From JASLEW01 sp035544895 (GTDB lineage Bacteria; Acidobacteriota; Thermoanaerobaculia; Multivoradales; UBA5704), in contig DASZZM010000031.1 in NCBI GenBank assembly GCA_035544895.1, positions 1 through 64,000 of the forward strand: a DNA stretch of 64,000 nucleotides, given 5' to 3'. Position numbers and translations under genes: made by a program. The first letter of the stretch is position 1. Each line of letters opens with the position of its first letter. Shown here in pieces: positions 1 to 8,670 of the stretch. The notes beneath the pieces are model-generated. The model saw only the letters and a program-made list of their open reading frames with translations, had not been told where the DNA came from and did not search any database.

Positions 1-158
1 TTGCCCATCCTTGTCCTCCCTCCTCCCGAAGGGAGCCGCCCCTCTTTCCCCTACGCCTGCCGTCTCCCTCATCGTCCCTGCTCTCCGGAGCAGGAAGCTC
101 GCCTCGACCGGCTCCCGCCCCACCACCTTCCGAAACGGCTGGAAGTAGGCAGTGCTCC

Positions 159-187
159 TTGACTTCGGATGCGGCGAGAGAGAGAAT
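159..187 (+). promoter_or_regulatory. Possible promoter of rpsU
   Basis: A TTGACT hexamer (159-164) is followed after 17 bases by GAGAAT (182-187), a four-of-six match to the -10 consensus. It lies about 70 bases upstream of the rpsU start in an otherwise non-coding stretch. This is a consensus match only. Confidence 0.35.
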
Positions 188-256
188 TCTTGCCCGGTGT
201 CCCTGCTGGGAGCCCGCCTTGAAATCCTGTAGTAGAGAAGAGAGGTGATCCAGGAG

Positions 257-466
257 ATGCCCGTCGTCCACGTGCGCGAGGAAGAGAGCTTCGAGAACGC
301 TCTCCGCCGCTTCAAGCGCAAGGTCGAGAAGTCGGGGATTCTTACCGAGCTGCGCAAGCGGCAGCACTTCGAGAAGCCCTCCGTCAAGCGCAAGCGCAAA
401 GCCATCCAGGCCCGCAAGAAAATCCTCCGCAAACTCGCCGAAGAGCGCCGCCAAGGCCTAGCCTAG
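257..466 (+). CDS. rpsU: 30S ribosomal protein S21
   Basis: This 69-aa protein is the small-subunit protein bS21, which acts in translation initiation near the 3' end of 16S rRNA. It shows the family pattern: an MPVV start, an acidic then basic helix (ENALRRFKRKVEKSG), and a very basic C-terminal tail (KRKRKAIQARKKILRKL). The length fits the family. I chose the ATG at 257 over the in-frame GTG at 245, because the GTG lies inside an AGGTGAT sequence that is well placed as the ribosome-binding site of the ATG and because S21 normally starts with MP. It stands alone; the next gene runs towards it from the opposite strand. Confidence 0.93.
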   Translation: MPVVHVREEESFENALRRFKRKVEKSGILTELRKRQHFEKPSVKRKRKAIQARKKILRKLAEERRQGLA

Positions 467-604
467 CGCCGCCCCCTCATCCCTCGGCCCCCCGCCCTGA
501 ACCCATCCACCCGCGGGAGGAGTGCCCAACGCCTCCCCTCGCGGTGTTTCCATTCAAGATCTCCAGACATCGGGATCTCGTGGACCTACCCTCTGCAGGT
601 AGGG

Positions 605-714
605 GTTCTCGGCTTTTGTTTTTTCTCGCCAGCCCCGGGCGGGTGGGAGGAGCCGTGCCTCCACCCCCCGGGGCGTGCACGCACCCACCCCCGGAGGCCG
701 GCTCCTGGGAAGGG
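605..714. repeat. Dispersed palindromic repeat R1, short copy 1
   Basis: A T-rich lead-in, then CCCCGGGCGGGTGGG, a complementary CCACCCCCCGGGG arm and a CTGGGAAGGG end that touches the stop codon of the neighbouring BNR gene. The same left and right ends recur at 27622-27802 and 59109-59357. This copy lacks their middle part (the CCAGCAGCCC block and the GGCGCG hairpin). Confidence 0.65.
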
Positions 715-3700
715 CTACCTCTTGTCCCACTCCTGCCTGCTCGGCACCTTGATCGGCCTGGCCTTTTCGCGCTCGAGCGCACGGTTGGCCTCGGCCAGCG
801 CGTTTCTGGCGATGACGTCGAAGCGCGTGCTCGCCTGGCTCAGGCGCGCCTGCAGCACCTCGACCTGGTCGAGCTGCGACTGTGAAGGACGTCCCTCGTA
901 GCCGTTGACCCCGCCATAGAGCTTGCCCAGCTTCTCGCGCAGCTCCTCCTCGCCCGACAGCCAGCCGCCCTCGTGGGTCGCCACCAGGGTCTGATGCAAG
1001 GCGTCGAGGTCCCCGGCCAGCTTCTCGAGCAGGCCGCGCAGGCGCGAGTTGCCGGCAGCGGAGCGCTCCCTGGCCTGGTTGCGCGCTTCCACCACCTTGC
1101 CGTCCAGGTAGGTCAGGTCGGCCAGCATGCGGTACAGCCTGGTCACCGTCTCGTATTGCAAAGCCCGGTCCTCCACCGTCGCGTGCGAGCGCGGGTCGGA
1201 AACGAGCTGCACCTCGCCGCCGTAGGTCTGGTCCCCCTTGACCAGCTTGACCGTGTAGGTGCCGGGCGGAACGCGCGGCCCGACGAACGAGAACGGCTGC
1301 TCGATGATCGAGTTGCCGGGCGGCAGTTGCGGCGGCTTCAGACGCATCGGCCACGCCACGCGGTTGATGCCGCGGCGCTTGCTGGCTGGCAGTGAGGTGA
1401 TCAGCTCTCCCTTGGCGTCGTAGACCTCCACCTTCAGGTCGCCGACGACGTGGCGCTTCTTCATGTAGTAGCTGACCGTCGCGGTCTCGCTCGGACTGGT
1501 GCCCACCCACTCGTCGTCGCCCGGGAACTCCTGGTTGGCGGTGGGCAGCACCATCACCGCGGGCCGGGAAGGCAGCATCGCCAGGTCCAGGGCGAGCATC
1601 TCGCGCGTCAGCTTGCGCAGCGGCGTGAGATCGTCGACGACGTAGATGCCCCGCCCATGGGTGGCGATGATCAGGTCGGACTCGCGCGGGTGGATGGCCA
1701 GGTCGCGCACCGCCACCTTGGGGAAGTTGCCGGTGAAGCGCGCCCACCGCGCGCCGCCGTCGGGCGAGATGAACAGCCCGCTCTCGGTGCCGAGGAAGAG
1801 GAGGTCGCGGTTCTCCAGGTCCTCGCGGATGACGTGGGCATAACCGGCCTGCGGGTCCCCGGCCAGCGATTTCCAGGTCTTCCCGTAGTCCACGGTCTTG
1901 TACACATAGGTCTTCATGTCGCCCATGTGGTGGTTGTCGAAGGTGGCGTAAGCGGTCCCCTCATCGAAGTGCCCGGCCTCGATCTTCGACACCCAGGCGC
2001 CCGGCGGCAGACCCGGCAGGCTGCCCGTCAGGTTGCTCCAGTGGCCACCGCCGTCGCGCGTCACCTGCACGTTGCCGTCATCGGTCCCCACCCAGACGAC
2101 CTGCGGGTTCTTGGGCGACTCGGCGATCGCGTAGATGGTGGTGTAGGTCTCGGCGCTCGAGTTGTCGATGGTCAGGCCGCCCGAGCTCCCTTGCTGCTGC
2201 TTGTGCGGGTCGTTGGTGGTGAGGTCGGGCGATATGCGCTGCCATGTGTCGCCGCGGTCACGGGAGCGGAAGAGGAACTGGCTGCCGACGTAGATGGTGC
2301 CCGGCTGCGTGGGGCTCAGCGCGATGGGCGTGTTCCAGCTGAAGCGCAGCTCGGGCTCGCCCCTGCCCGGCTGCGGGCGGATGTCCCGGCTCTCGCCGCT
2401 CGACACCCGCACACGCGATATCTCGCCTCCCTGGAACTCCACGTAGGCGAGGTCGGGGTCGGCCGGGTCGCTCCAGGCATAGAACCCGTCGCCGATGCCG
2501 ATGTTGCGCCAGTCCTTGTTCCTGATGCCGGAGGATCCCCGTGACGGTCCCATCCACGTGCCGTTGTCCTGCAGGCCGCCGTAGACGTTGTAGGGAAAGG
2601 CCATGTCGTAGCTGACTTCGTAAAACTGCGAGATCGGGAGCGCCTTGGCGTAGCGCCAGGTATGGGCGCGGTCGGTGGAGACATAGAGGCCGCCGTCGGT
2701 GCCGAGCAGCTGGTAGGCCGGATTCTTCGGGTTGATCCACAGCGCGTGGAGGTCGCCGTGGAAGCCGGCCCCGAACCCCTTGCTAGACATCATGGAGTTG
2801 AAGGTCCTGCCGCCATCGGTACTGACGGTGAGCAGGAGCCCTGGCTTGTAGACCTGGTTGTAGTCGGTGGGATCGACCACCAGGCGCGCGAAGTAGAAGG
2901 GCCGGGCCTGGATGTTGAACGACGAGTTGACCTCGGTCCAGGTCTCGCCGGTGTCGTCGCTGCGGTAGAGAGCGGTGTTCCGGCTCTCGACCAGGGCGTA
3001 GACGACGCTCGGCCGCGAGGGCGCCACGGCGACCGCGATGCGCCCTTTGTTGCCGGCCGGCAGCCCCTGGCGCAGCGGCTTCCAGGTCTCGCCACCGTCG
3101 CTGCTCTTGTATAGCCCGCTGCCCGGACCGCCGGAGCGAAATGACCAGGGAGTACGGCGGAACTGCCACATGCCGGCGTAAAGGATGCGCGGGTCCTGCG
3201 GATCGACGGCCAGGTCCGAGCAGCCGGTGTCGGCGTCGACGTAGAGGACCCGCTTCCAGGACTTGCCGCCGTCGGCGGTCTTGTAGACGCCGCGCTCCTC
3301 GCTGCCGTTCCACAGGTGCCCGGTGGCGCATACCCAGACGGCGCCGCTGTCGGCAGGATGGACCTGGATGCGCGCGATGCGCTCCGAGCTCTCCAGCCCG
3401 ACGCGCTGCCAGGTGTCGCCGCCGTCGCCGCTCTTGTAGACGCCGTCGCCGACCGAAACGCTGTTGCGGGTCCACGACTCGCCGGTCCCCACCCAGACGT
3501 TCTTCGGCTCCCGCGGGTCGACCGCGATGGCGCCGATGGACTGCACATGGTCGTCGAAGACCGGCTTGAAGCTGACGCCCCCGTCCTTGGACCTCCAGAC
3601 GCCGCCGCCGGCTGCCCCAACGTAGATGGTCACGGTGTCGCCGGCCACGGCGTCGATCGCCGCGATGCGGCCGCCGGTGGCGGCGGGGCCGATGGGTCGC

Positions 3701-3873
3701 GCCTCGAGACCGCCCAGCGTGCTCGAGTCGAAGGCTGGCGCGTCCGCGGGGCTTTCCACCTTTTGCGTCCGCGCCTGTTCCGGCTGTGCCTGAGCGCCGG
3801 CCGGCAGGCCCTGAATGGCGAGCGCCAGGGCGGCGGCCGCCAGGCAGAGTGTGTGCTTGCGTTTCCAGGACAT
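715..3873 (-). CDS. Secreted BNR/sortilin-type beta-propeller protein
   Basis: This 1052-aa exported protein starts with a signal peptide (basic MSWKRKH, then a hydrophobic Ala/Leu core ending in AGAQAQ). Residues 50-740 hold many BNR (Asp-box) repeats of the form S.DGG.TW (SKDGG, SGDGGDTW, SDDTGETW, SRDRGDTW), the layout of sortilin/Vps10-type and glycosidase-like ten-bladed propellers. The last 250 residues contain a beta-rich segment and a helical region but no propeller repeats. Such proteins are common in Acidobacteriota; the ligand or enzymatic role is unknown. An AAGGA site precedes the ATG. It is followed by repeat R1, and a LolA-fold gene lies just upstream on the same strand. Confidence 0.82.
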   Translation of the reverse strand: MSWKRKHTLCLAAAALALAIQGLPAGAQAQPEQARTQKVESPADAPAFDSSTLGGLEARPIGPAATGGRIAAIDAVAGDTVTIYVGAAGGGVWRSKDGGVSFKPVFDDHVQSIGAIAVDPREPKNVWVGTGESWTRNSVSVGDGVYKSGDGGDTWQRVGLESSERIARIQVHPADSGAVWVCATGHLWNGSEERGVYKTADGGKSWKRVLYVDADTGCSDLAVDPQDPRILYAGMWQFRRTPWSFRSGGPGSGLYKSSDGGETWKPLRQGLPAGNKGRIAVAVAPSRPSVVYALVESRNTALYRSDDTGETWTEVNSSFNIQARPFYFARLVVDPTDYNQVYKPGLLLTVSTDGGRTFNSMMSSKGFGAGFHGDLHALWINPKNPAYQLLGTDGGLYVSTDRAHTWRYAKALPISQFYEVSYDMAFPYNVYGGLQDNGTWMGPSRGSSGIRNKDWRNIGIGDGFYAWSDPADPDLAYVEFQGGEISRVRVSSGESRDIRPQPGRGEPELRFSWNTPIALSPTQPGTIYVGSQFLFRSRDRGDTWQRISPDLTTNDPHKQQQGSSGGLTIDNSSAETYTTIYAIAESPKNPQVVWVGTDDGNVQVTRDGGGHWSNLTGSLPGLPPGAWVSKIEAGHFDEGTAYATFDNHHMGDMKTYVYKTVDYGKTWKSLAGDPQAGYAHVIREDLENRDLLFLGTESGLFISPDGGARWARFTGNFPKVAVRDLAIHPRESDLIIATHGRGIYVVDDLTPLRKLTREMLALDLAMLPSRPAVMVLPTANQEFPGDDEWVGTSPSETATVSYYMKKRHVVGDLKVEVYDAKGELITSLPASKRRGINRVAWPMRLKPPQLPPGNSIIEQPFSFVGPRVPPGTYTVKLVKGDQTYGGEVQLVSDPRSHATVEDRALQYETVTRLYRMLADLTYLDGKVVEARNQARERSAAGNSRLRGLLEKLAGDLDALHQTLVATHEGGWLSGEEELREKLGKLYGGVNGYEGRPSQSQLDQVEVLQARLSQASTRFDVIARNALAEANRALEREKARPIKVPSRQEWDKR

Positions 3874-3931
3874 ATCGAGTCGTCCTTCTCCGTGCAGAGA
3901 GGGTTGGTATTTCAGCCGAAGGCGAGGCGGG

Positions 3932-4711
3932 TCAGTTCGGCTTCGGCGGCGGCGCGGTTTCTTCCTTCTTCTTCTGAACCTTCGGCATGTCGAAGCGCGA
4001 TGCCGCCACGTCGACGTTGAGCTCCAGCTTGGTGATCGACAGGGTCTGCGCGGCCTGCTGCCCCTTGCTCTTGGTCTCCATGGTGAAAGGGAAGGTCAGA
4101 CCGTCGACTTTCTTGTAGTCGCCGAAGGTCCTCTCGAGCTCGACCACCTGGCCGCGCATCGTCTTGGAGCTCTCCTCCTTGAGCTCGAGGTAGGTCTCGG
4201 CATCGAGGTAGATCGTGGAGACGTCGCCGCTCTTCTCGGTCAGTTTCAGCTTGTAGACCGGCGTGCCCTCGAGGTCCCCCTTGCCCAGGAGCTCGACCTG
4301 GTTGCCCTTGTCCTTGTAATCGAACAGCGGGCCCAGGAAGTCGGCCTCCTCCTTGGCCTCCTTGAGGTCTTCGGCCGACATCGGCTCCGGGTCGGTCTTG
4401 CCCAGGAACGGCATGACTTGCCAGCCGCCCTGGCCGTCGTAAGCGCTGGTGCCGGTCATGCCCTGGACCACGAAGTCGAAGCGGACCTTGTGCGCGGGCG
4501 GCAGCATCTCCATGCTGACGGGGAACTCGCCCATCTGCCCGACCATCTTGCCGGTGACGCGCACGGTCTTCACGGCCTTGAGCTTCTCCCGGCCCCCTTT
4601 GGCTTGGATGTTCTTCTCGATCAGCTCTTCAGCCGTCTGCGCCGAAAGCGCGCCTGCCGCGCCGGCGGCCAGCATGGCGGCGAGCAGTCCGATGGAAGTC
4701 TTGCGGATCAT
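3932..4711 (-). CDS. LolA-fold outer-membrane lipoprotein-sorting-like protein
   Basis: The 259-aa product has a cleavable signal peptide (MIRKTS, hydrophobic core, ALSAQ) and a single domain typical of LolA/LolB-like periplasmic proteins of Acidobacteria and Bacteroidetes. These begin with AEELIEKNIQAKGGREKLKAVKT and continue as an all-beta half-barrel with the late KVDGLTFPFTMETK strand. Known relatives bind lipids or lipoproteins in the periplasm, but this subfamily is not experimentally defined. The tail is Lys/Glu/Pro-rich. It lies 58 bases upstream of the BNR protein on the same strand, so the two may be co-transcribed. Confidence 0.75.
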   Translation of the reverse strand: MIRKTSIGLLAAMLAAGAAGALSAQTAEELIEKNIQAKGGREKLKAVKTVRVTGKMVGQMGEFPVSMEMLPPAHKVRFDFVVQGMTGTSAYDGQGGWQVMPFLGKTDPEPMSAEDLKEAKEEADFLGPLFDYKDKGNQVELLGKGDLEGTPVYKLKLTEKSGDVSTIYLDAETYLELKEESSKTMRGQVVELERTFGDYKKVDGLTFPFTMETKSKGQQAAQTLSITKLELNVDVAASRFDMPKVQKKKEETAPPPKPN

Positions 4712-4917
4712 CGTCTTACCTCCTGGCGGGTTTGGATGTGGTGCGAGAGCGTACTACGCCTTCATGCGACGCCCTGAATACGCAGGGCGCGCCATAATGT
4801 TGCAGGGCTTCCACGTCGGGGTGCCGGCTGCCTCTGGCGCGCGGCGCCCAAACTTCCTTCGTCTCCGGACGTATAGGGGCGGACGACCGGTTCCAATAGA
4901 CTGTCCGGAGGCAACCC

Positions 4918-5820
4918 ATGACTCCCTCTCTCGAGCTGCGCGACGTCAGAAAAAGCTTTGGCGACTTCACGGCCGTGGACGGGCTCTCGCTGGCGGTGCC
5001 GCCCGGGGTGATCTTCGGCCTCCTCGGTCCCAACGGCGCCGGCAAGACCACGACGATCCGCATGATCATGGACATCATCGCTCCCGATGCGGGCGAGGTG
5101 CTCCTGTTCGGCCGCTCGCGCCACGCCGCCGACCTCCGGCGGATCGGCTACCTGCCCGAGGAGCGCGGCTTGTACCGCAAGATGACGGTCGTCGACCAGC
5201 TCGTCTTCCTCGGCGAGCTGCGCGGGCTCAAACGGCGCCAGGCGCTGCCGGTGATCGAACGCTGGCTGGCCCGGGTCGAGCTCGCCGCCTGGGGCAGGAA
5301 GAAGATCGAGGAGCTCTCCAAGGGCATGCAGCAGAAGGTCCAGCTCATCGGCACCGTGCTGCACGAGCCGGAGATCCTCATCCTGGACGAGCCTTTCTCC
5401 GGCCTCGATCCGCTCAATCAGGGCCTGTTCAAGGAGCTGCTGGCCGAATACCGCGGGCAGGGCAAGACCATCCTGTTCTCCACTCATGGCATGGAGCAGG
5501 CCGAGAAGCTGTGCGATCACATCGGCCTCATCTCGCACGGCCGCCTCGTCCTGGCGGGCGAGCTGCGCGAGATCAAGCGGCGCCTGGGCGGCAACAGCTA
5601 TCGCCTGGTGGCCGAAGGCGACCTCGCGCGGCTGCCCGCGGTGCCCGGCGTCGAGCAGGCAGTGGTCCAGAACGGGGCCGTGAAGCTCCTGCTGCGTCCC
5701 GGCATCGATGGCGCCGCCGTGCTGCGCGAGATCGTCCAGTTCCTGGCGGTGCGGGAGTTCCGCAGCGAAGAACCTGATCTCGAGGAGATCTTCATCAAGG
5801 CGGTGCGCGATGCGGCTTGA
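4918..5820 (+). CDS. ABC transporter ATP-binding protein (NatA-like)
   Basis: This 300-aa cytoplasmic ATPase of an ABC-2-type exporter shows Walker A (GPNGAGKTT, about residues 40-48), the signature LSKGMQQK, Walker B ILILDEPFSGLDP and the switch FSTHGMEQ. After the nucleotide-binding domain comes the 70-80 residue C-terminal extension common to NatA-type ATPases. GGAGG lies just before the ATG. The stop codon overlaps the start of the permease gene, so the two are translationally coupled and likely form one exporter. The substrate cannot be read from sequence; NatAB relatives export Na+ or antibiotics. Confidence 0.88.
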   Translation: MTPSLELRDVRKSFGDFTAVDGLSLAVPPGVIFGLLGPNGAGKTTTIRMIMDIIAPDAGEVLLFGRSRHAADLRRIGYLPEERGLYRKMTVVDQLVFLGELRGLKRRQALPVIERWLARVELAAWGRKKIEELSKGMQQKVQLIGTVLHEPEILILDEPFSGLDPLNQGLFKELLAEYRGQGKTILFSTHGMEQAEKLCDHIGLISHGRLVLAGELREIKRRLGGNSYRLVAEGDLARLPAVPGVEQAVVQNGAVKLLLRPGIDGAAVLREIVQFLAVREFRSEEPDLEEIFIKAVRDAA

Positions 5821-7102
5821 TCATGCATTCATTATCGGCAAGCGCGAGTACCTGACCCGGGTCAAGGGGAAGGGTTTCTGGATCGCCACCATCGCGCTGC
5901 CGGCCTTCATCGCGGTCATGATGGTCGGCCCGACCTTGTTGATGACCAAGGCGAGCTCCGAGCAGCGCCTGGCGGTCGTCGATGCCACCGGAGGCGGGCT
6001 CGGCGAGAGGCTGAAGGCGGCCCTGGCCGGAGAGCAGAAGGACAGGCGCGGCGGCGCCGGCGCCATCCGTTTCGACATCCAGGTCCTGCCGCCGGCGGCC
6101 GGCGCGGCGGCGCAGCGCGCCGAGCTCGACCGCCAGGTGCTGGCCAAGAAGATCGACGCCTGGATCTGGCTCGACCCGCGGGGGCTGGCCAGCAATGAGT
6201 TCGAGTACCACGCCGAGAGCGTTGCCAACTTCATCACCCAGTCCGTCCTCAGCCGCAAGGTCTCGACGGTGGTCAACCAGTGGCGCCTGCAACAGGCCGG
6301 TTACGATTCGGCCAGGATCGCCTCGCTCACCGTGCCGCTCGAGCCGCGGACCGAGCGCGTCTCGAAGGCCGGCAGCCGCGCCGAAGGCGGGCTTGGGGGG
6401 TTTTTCCTGGCCTTCGCCCTGTTCTTCATGCTCTACATGGTCATCGTCATTTATGGCCAGCAGATCATGCAGGGCGTCATCGAGGAGAAGAGCTCGCGGG
6501 TGGTGGAAGTGCTCGCCTCGGCGGTCAAGCCGACCGAGCTCATGGCGGGCAAGATGGGCGGGATCTGTCTGGTCGCGCTCACCCAGCTCACCATCTGGAT
6601 GGCGGCACTGGCAGTGCTCACTGCCCCCGGTATCCTGGCCTCCTTGGTGGTGCTGCCCGCGGACGCGCGGCTGCCGACCCTGGCTCCCGTGGTCGTGATC
6701 AACTTCTTCGTCTTCTTCCTGCTCGGCTTCCTGCTGTTCGCCACCATCTACGGCATGATCGGCGCGTCGTTCAACAGCGTCCAGGAGGCGCAGCAGGTCG
6801 CGGCCATCGCGGTCGTCCTGGTCGTGGCTCCCGCGCTCTTCCTGATGCCGGTGATCAACGCTCCGGATTCGCGGCTGGCGGTGATCGCCTCGCTCATCCC
6901 GTTCTTCACTCCGCTCGTGATGATGCTGCGCATCGCCGTCAAGACGCCGCCGCTGTGGCAGATCGCGACCAGCTACGTGCTGACCACGGCGACGATCTCG
7001 GCGATGGTCTGGCTGTGCGCCCGGGTCTACCGGGTCGGCATCCTGATGTATGGCAAGAAGCCGACGCTGCAGGAGATCGTGCGCTGGGTGCGGTATTCTT
7101 GA
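5810..7102 (+). CDS. ABC-2 type transporter permease (NatB-like)
   Basis: This 430-aa integral membrane partner of the upstream ATPase has one N-terminal membrane helix (after KREYLTRVKGKGF), a large extracytoplasmic domain of about 160 residues, then five to six helices. The conserved EEKSSRVVEVLASAVKP segment before a coupling helix is the hallmark of the ABC-2/NatB family. Translation most likely starts at the ATG at 5810, inside the last codons of the ATPase gene (11-base overlap); longer upstream frames are low-complexity Ser/Arg. Confidence 0.86.
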   Translation: MRLDHAFIIGKREYLTRVKGKGFWIATIALPAFIAVMMVGPTLLMTKASSEQRLAVVDATGGGLGERLKAALAGEQKDRRGGAGAIRFDIQVLPPAAGAAAQRAELDRQVLAKKIDAWIWLDPRGLASNEFEYHAESVANFITQSVLSRKVSTVVNQWRLQQAGYDSARIASLTVPLEPRTERVSKAGSRAEGGLGGFFLAFALFFMLYMVIVIYGQQIMQGVIEEKSSRVVEVLASAVKPTELMAGKMGGICLVALTQLTIWMAALAVLTAPGILASLVVLPADARLPTLAPVVVINFFVFFLLGFLLFATIYGMIGASFNSVQEAQQVAAIAVVLVVAPALFLMPVINAPDSRLAVIASLIPFFTPLVMMLRIAVKTPPLWQIATSYVLTTATISAMVWLCARVYRVGILMYGKKPTLQEIVRWVRYS

Positions 7103-7155
7103 TTGGTGCCCCCCACCCCCTCGAGGCTGGGGAGTTTCCTCTAAGGCTTTGATCG

Positions 7156-7962
7156 GTGAACAGGGACCCGTACCGGCGGCCGACGGTGGGCGGCTTCGGC
7201 GGCCTGGGGGGGAGGCCGCCGCGCGACTTGCTGGTGCTGCTCGCCGTCCTGTTCGTCACCTTCTCGCTGCGCTTCTTCGCGTCGACGGCGATCGTCCCGG
7301 CCCTGCTGAGCCTGACGCCGCTGGTCTGGCGCAACGGCTTCCTGTGGCAGCTCGCCACCTACCCCTTTATCGGTTACGGCGATGCCAGCGTGTGGGTCCT
7401 GCTCGAGTTCCTGATCCTGTTCTGGTTCGGCCGCGACGTGTATGCCGGCCTGGGACGCCGGCACTTCTGGCGCCTGCTGATGGTCGCGGCCGTGGGCGCC
7501 GCGGTCCTCGCCGTCGCGGTCGACGCGCTGGTGACCCTGGCGCGGGGCGGCCTCGCCCCATGGACGCCGTTCTTGCTCATGCAGGGACAGCGGATCCTGC
7601 TGTCGATCGTGATCGCGGCCTTCGCCACCGCCAACGGCCGGGCCACGATCCTGCTCTTCTTCGTCCTGCCGATCGAAGCCCGCTGGTTCCTCGGCATCGA
7701 GATTCTGTTTGCTTTCGTCGGCTTCCTGGCGACGCACGATCTTCCGGGTTTCCTGGGGATCTGCGCCGCGGTGGGCATCGCCTTCCTCTACATCCGCGAC
7801 GGCGGCAAGTGGAGAGGCGGACGGCGGCTGCGCGAGGCCCGCCTGCGTATCGAGCGCTGGTGGCTGCAGCGCAAGCTCGATCGAGTCAAGAAGCGGCGCC
7901 GCCTGCGCGTCATCAAGGGCGGCAACCGCGGGAGCACGGGACGCGGGCCGTGGGTCAACTGA
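7156..7962 (+). CDS. Rhomboid-like membrane protein, probably non-catalytic
   Basis: The 268-aa protein starts at a GTG and has about six membrane helices followed by a strongly basic cytoplasmic tail (RRLREARLRIERWW, KKRRRLRV). The overall pattern fits the rhomboid/derlin fold: WRNGFLWQLATYPFIG in the early loop, RARWFL-like EARWFLGIEI, and a late ATHDLPGFLGICAAVG helix. The serine-protease motif GxSG is absent; MQGQRILLS occupies the place where it should be. If the fold assignment is right, this is a pseudo-rhomboid. It lies 53 bases after the ABC permease, possibly in the same transcript. Confidence 0.6.
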   Translation: MNRDPYRRPTVGGFGGLGGRPPRDLLVLLAVLFVTFSLRFFASTAIVPALLSLTPLVWRNGFLWQLATYPFIGYGDASVWVLLEFLILFWFGRDVYAGLGRRHFWRLLMVAAVGAAVLAVAVDALVTLARGGLAPWTPFLLMQGQRILLSIVIAAFATANGRATILLFFVLPIEARWFLGIEILFAFVGFLATHDLPGFLGICAAVGIAFLYIRDGGKWRGGRRLREARLRIERWWLQRKLDRVKKRRRLRVIKGGNRGSTGRGPWVN

Positions 7963-8030
7963 CTTCTCTTCCCTTGCTCAACGCGGGCTGAGGTGCGGGG
8001 ACGGTTGGCGCGCGGCGCGCGGCTGGGTCT

Positions 8031-8564
8031 TTAGCTAGTCGAGCTACCCTTGTGCTTGGGCGCTGGCTGGTGGGGGGCGGCGGCCCATTTGGGCTCGCCC
8101 GGTTGCTGGCGCTGTGATTGTTGCTGCTGCACGGCGGCCCATTTCGCATTTTCCTGGGAGACCTGGGATTCGATCCTCTCGGCGAGCAGGGCTCGCGGGT
8201 TGGCCGCGGCACCATAGGGGCCTGCCTGGGCCAGGTACAGGTATTTCTCGTGCTTCAAGCCCTCGCAGATGGACCGATAGCTGATCCAGTTGTGCTGGTA
8301 TTGGTTGAGCTGAAGCAGTCCCTCTAGCACGGTCACCACGATGCCGAGCGCCCCCGCCACCCAACCGGAGTATGGAGCATAGGGACCTTGGAGGGCGGCC
8401 AGGAAGGGAATGAGCGCGGCCGACACGATCTCGGCGACCTTGATCCGCTTGTACGTCTGCTGCGCGTCCAGACTCTTGCGGTCGTACCATCCTATTTGGT
8501 CTTCGAGACGCTCGATGATGGGATCACCGCCCGGCACGTAACCGCTCACCACCTCGCTGGCCAT
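8031..8564 (-). CDS. DUF4231 domain membrane protein
   Basis: This 177-aa protein has the DUF4231 pattern: an acidic start, then RLEDQIGWYDRKSLDAQQ.YKR, followed by two closely spaced membrane helices (VSAALIPFLAAL and VAGALGIVVTVLEGLLQL) and YQHNWISYRSICEGLKHEKYLY. These proteins are related to SLATT-type two-helix membrane proteins, some of which are associated with conflict systems; the function of this one is unknown. The Gln-rich tail is variable. I chose the ATG at 8564 because AGGAGG sits seven bases upstream. Confidence 0.75.
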   Translation of the reverse strand: MASEVVSGYVPGGDPIIERLEDQIGWYDRKSLDAQQTYKRIKVAEIVSAALIPFLAALQGPYAPYSGWVAGALGIVVTVLEGLLQLNQYQHNWISYRSICEGLKHEKYLYLAQAGPYGAAANPRALLAERIESQVSQENAKWAAVQQQQSQRQQPGEPKWAAAPHQPAPKHKGSSTS

Positions 8565-8670
8565 GCCGTCTACCTCCTCTTTCCGCCGTGCCGTCAAGTA
8601 TATACGACTTGCTCAAGAACACGCCCGAGCCGGGCAGTATACTGAGGCACTTTCGAGAGGAGCGCGATCC

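Noticed and set aside
1..60. Pyrimidine-rich sequence resembling repeat R2
   Set aside because: Only the general C-richness is shared; the hairpin arms and the conserved end sequence of R2 are absent.
1450..2544. Long open frame antisense to the BNR gene
   Set aside because: High G+C leaves long open frames opposite real genes. The sequence is Ala/Val/Arg/Gly-rich without a domain, and the BNR frame on the other strand is unmistakable.
7963..8030. Terminator between the convergent rhomboid-like and DUF4231 genes
   Set aside because: GCGCGC-rich self-complementary sequence is present, but no stable single stem followed by T residues could be drawn for either strand.
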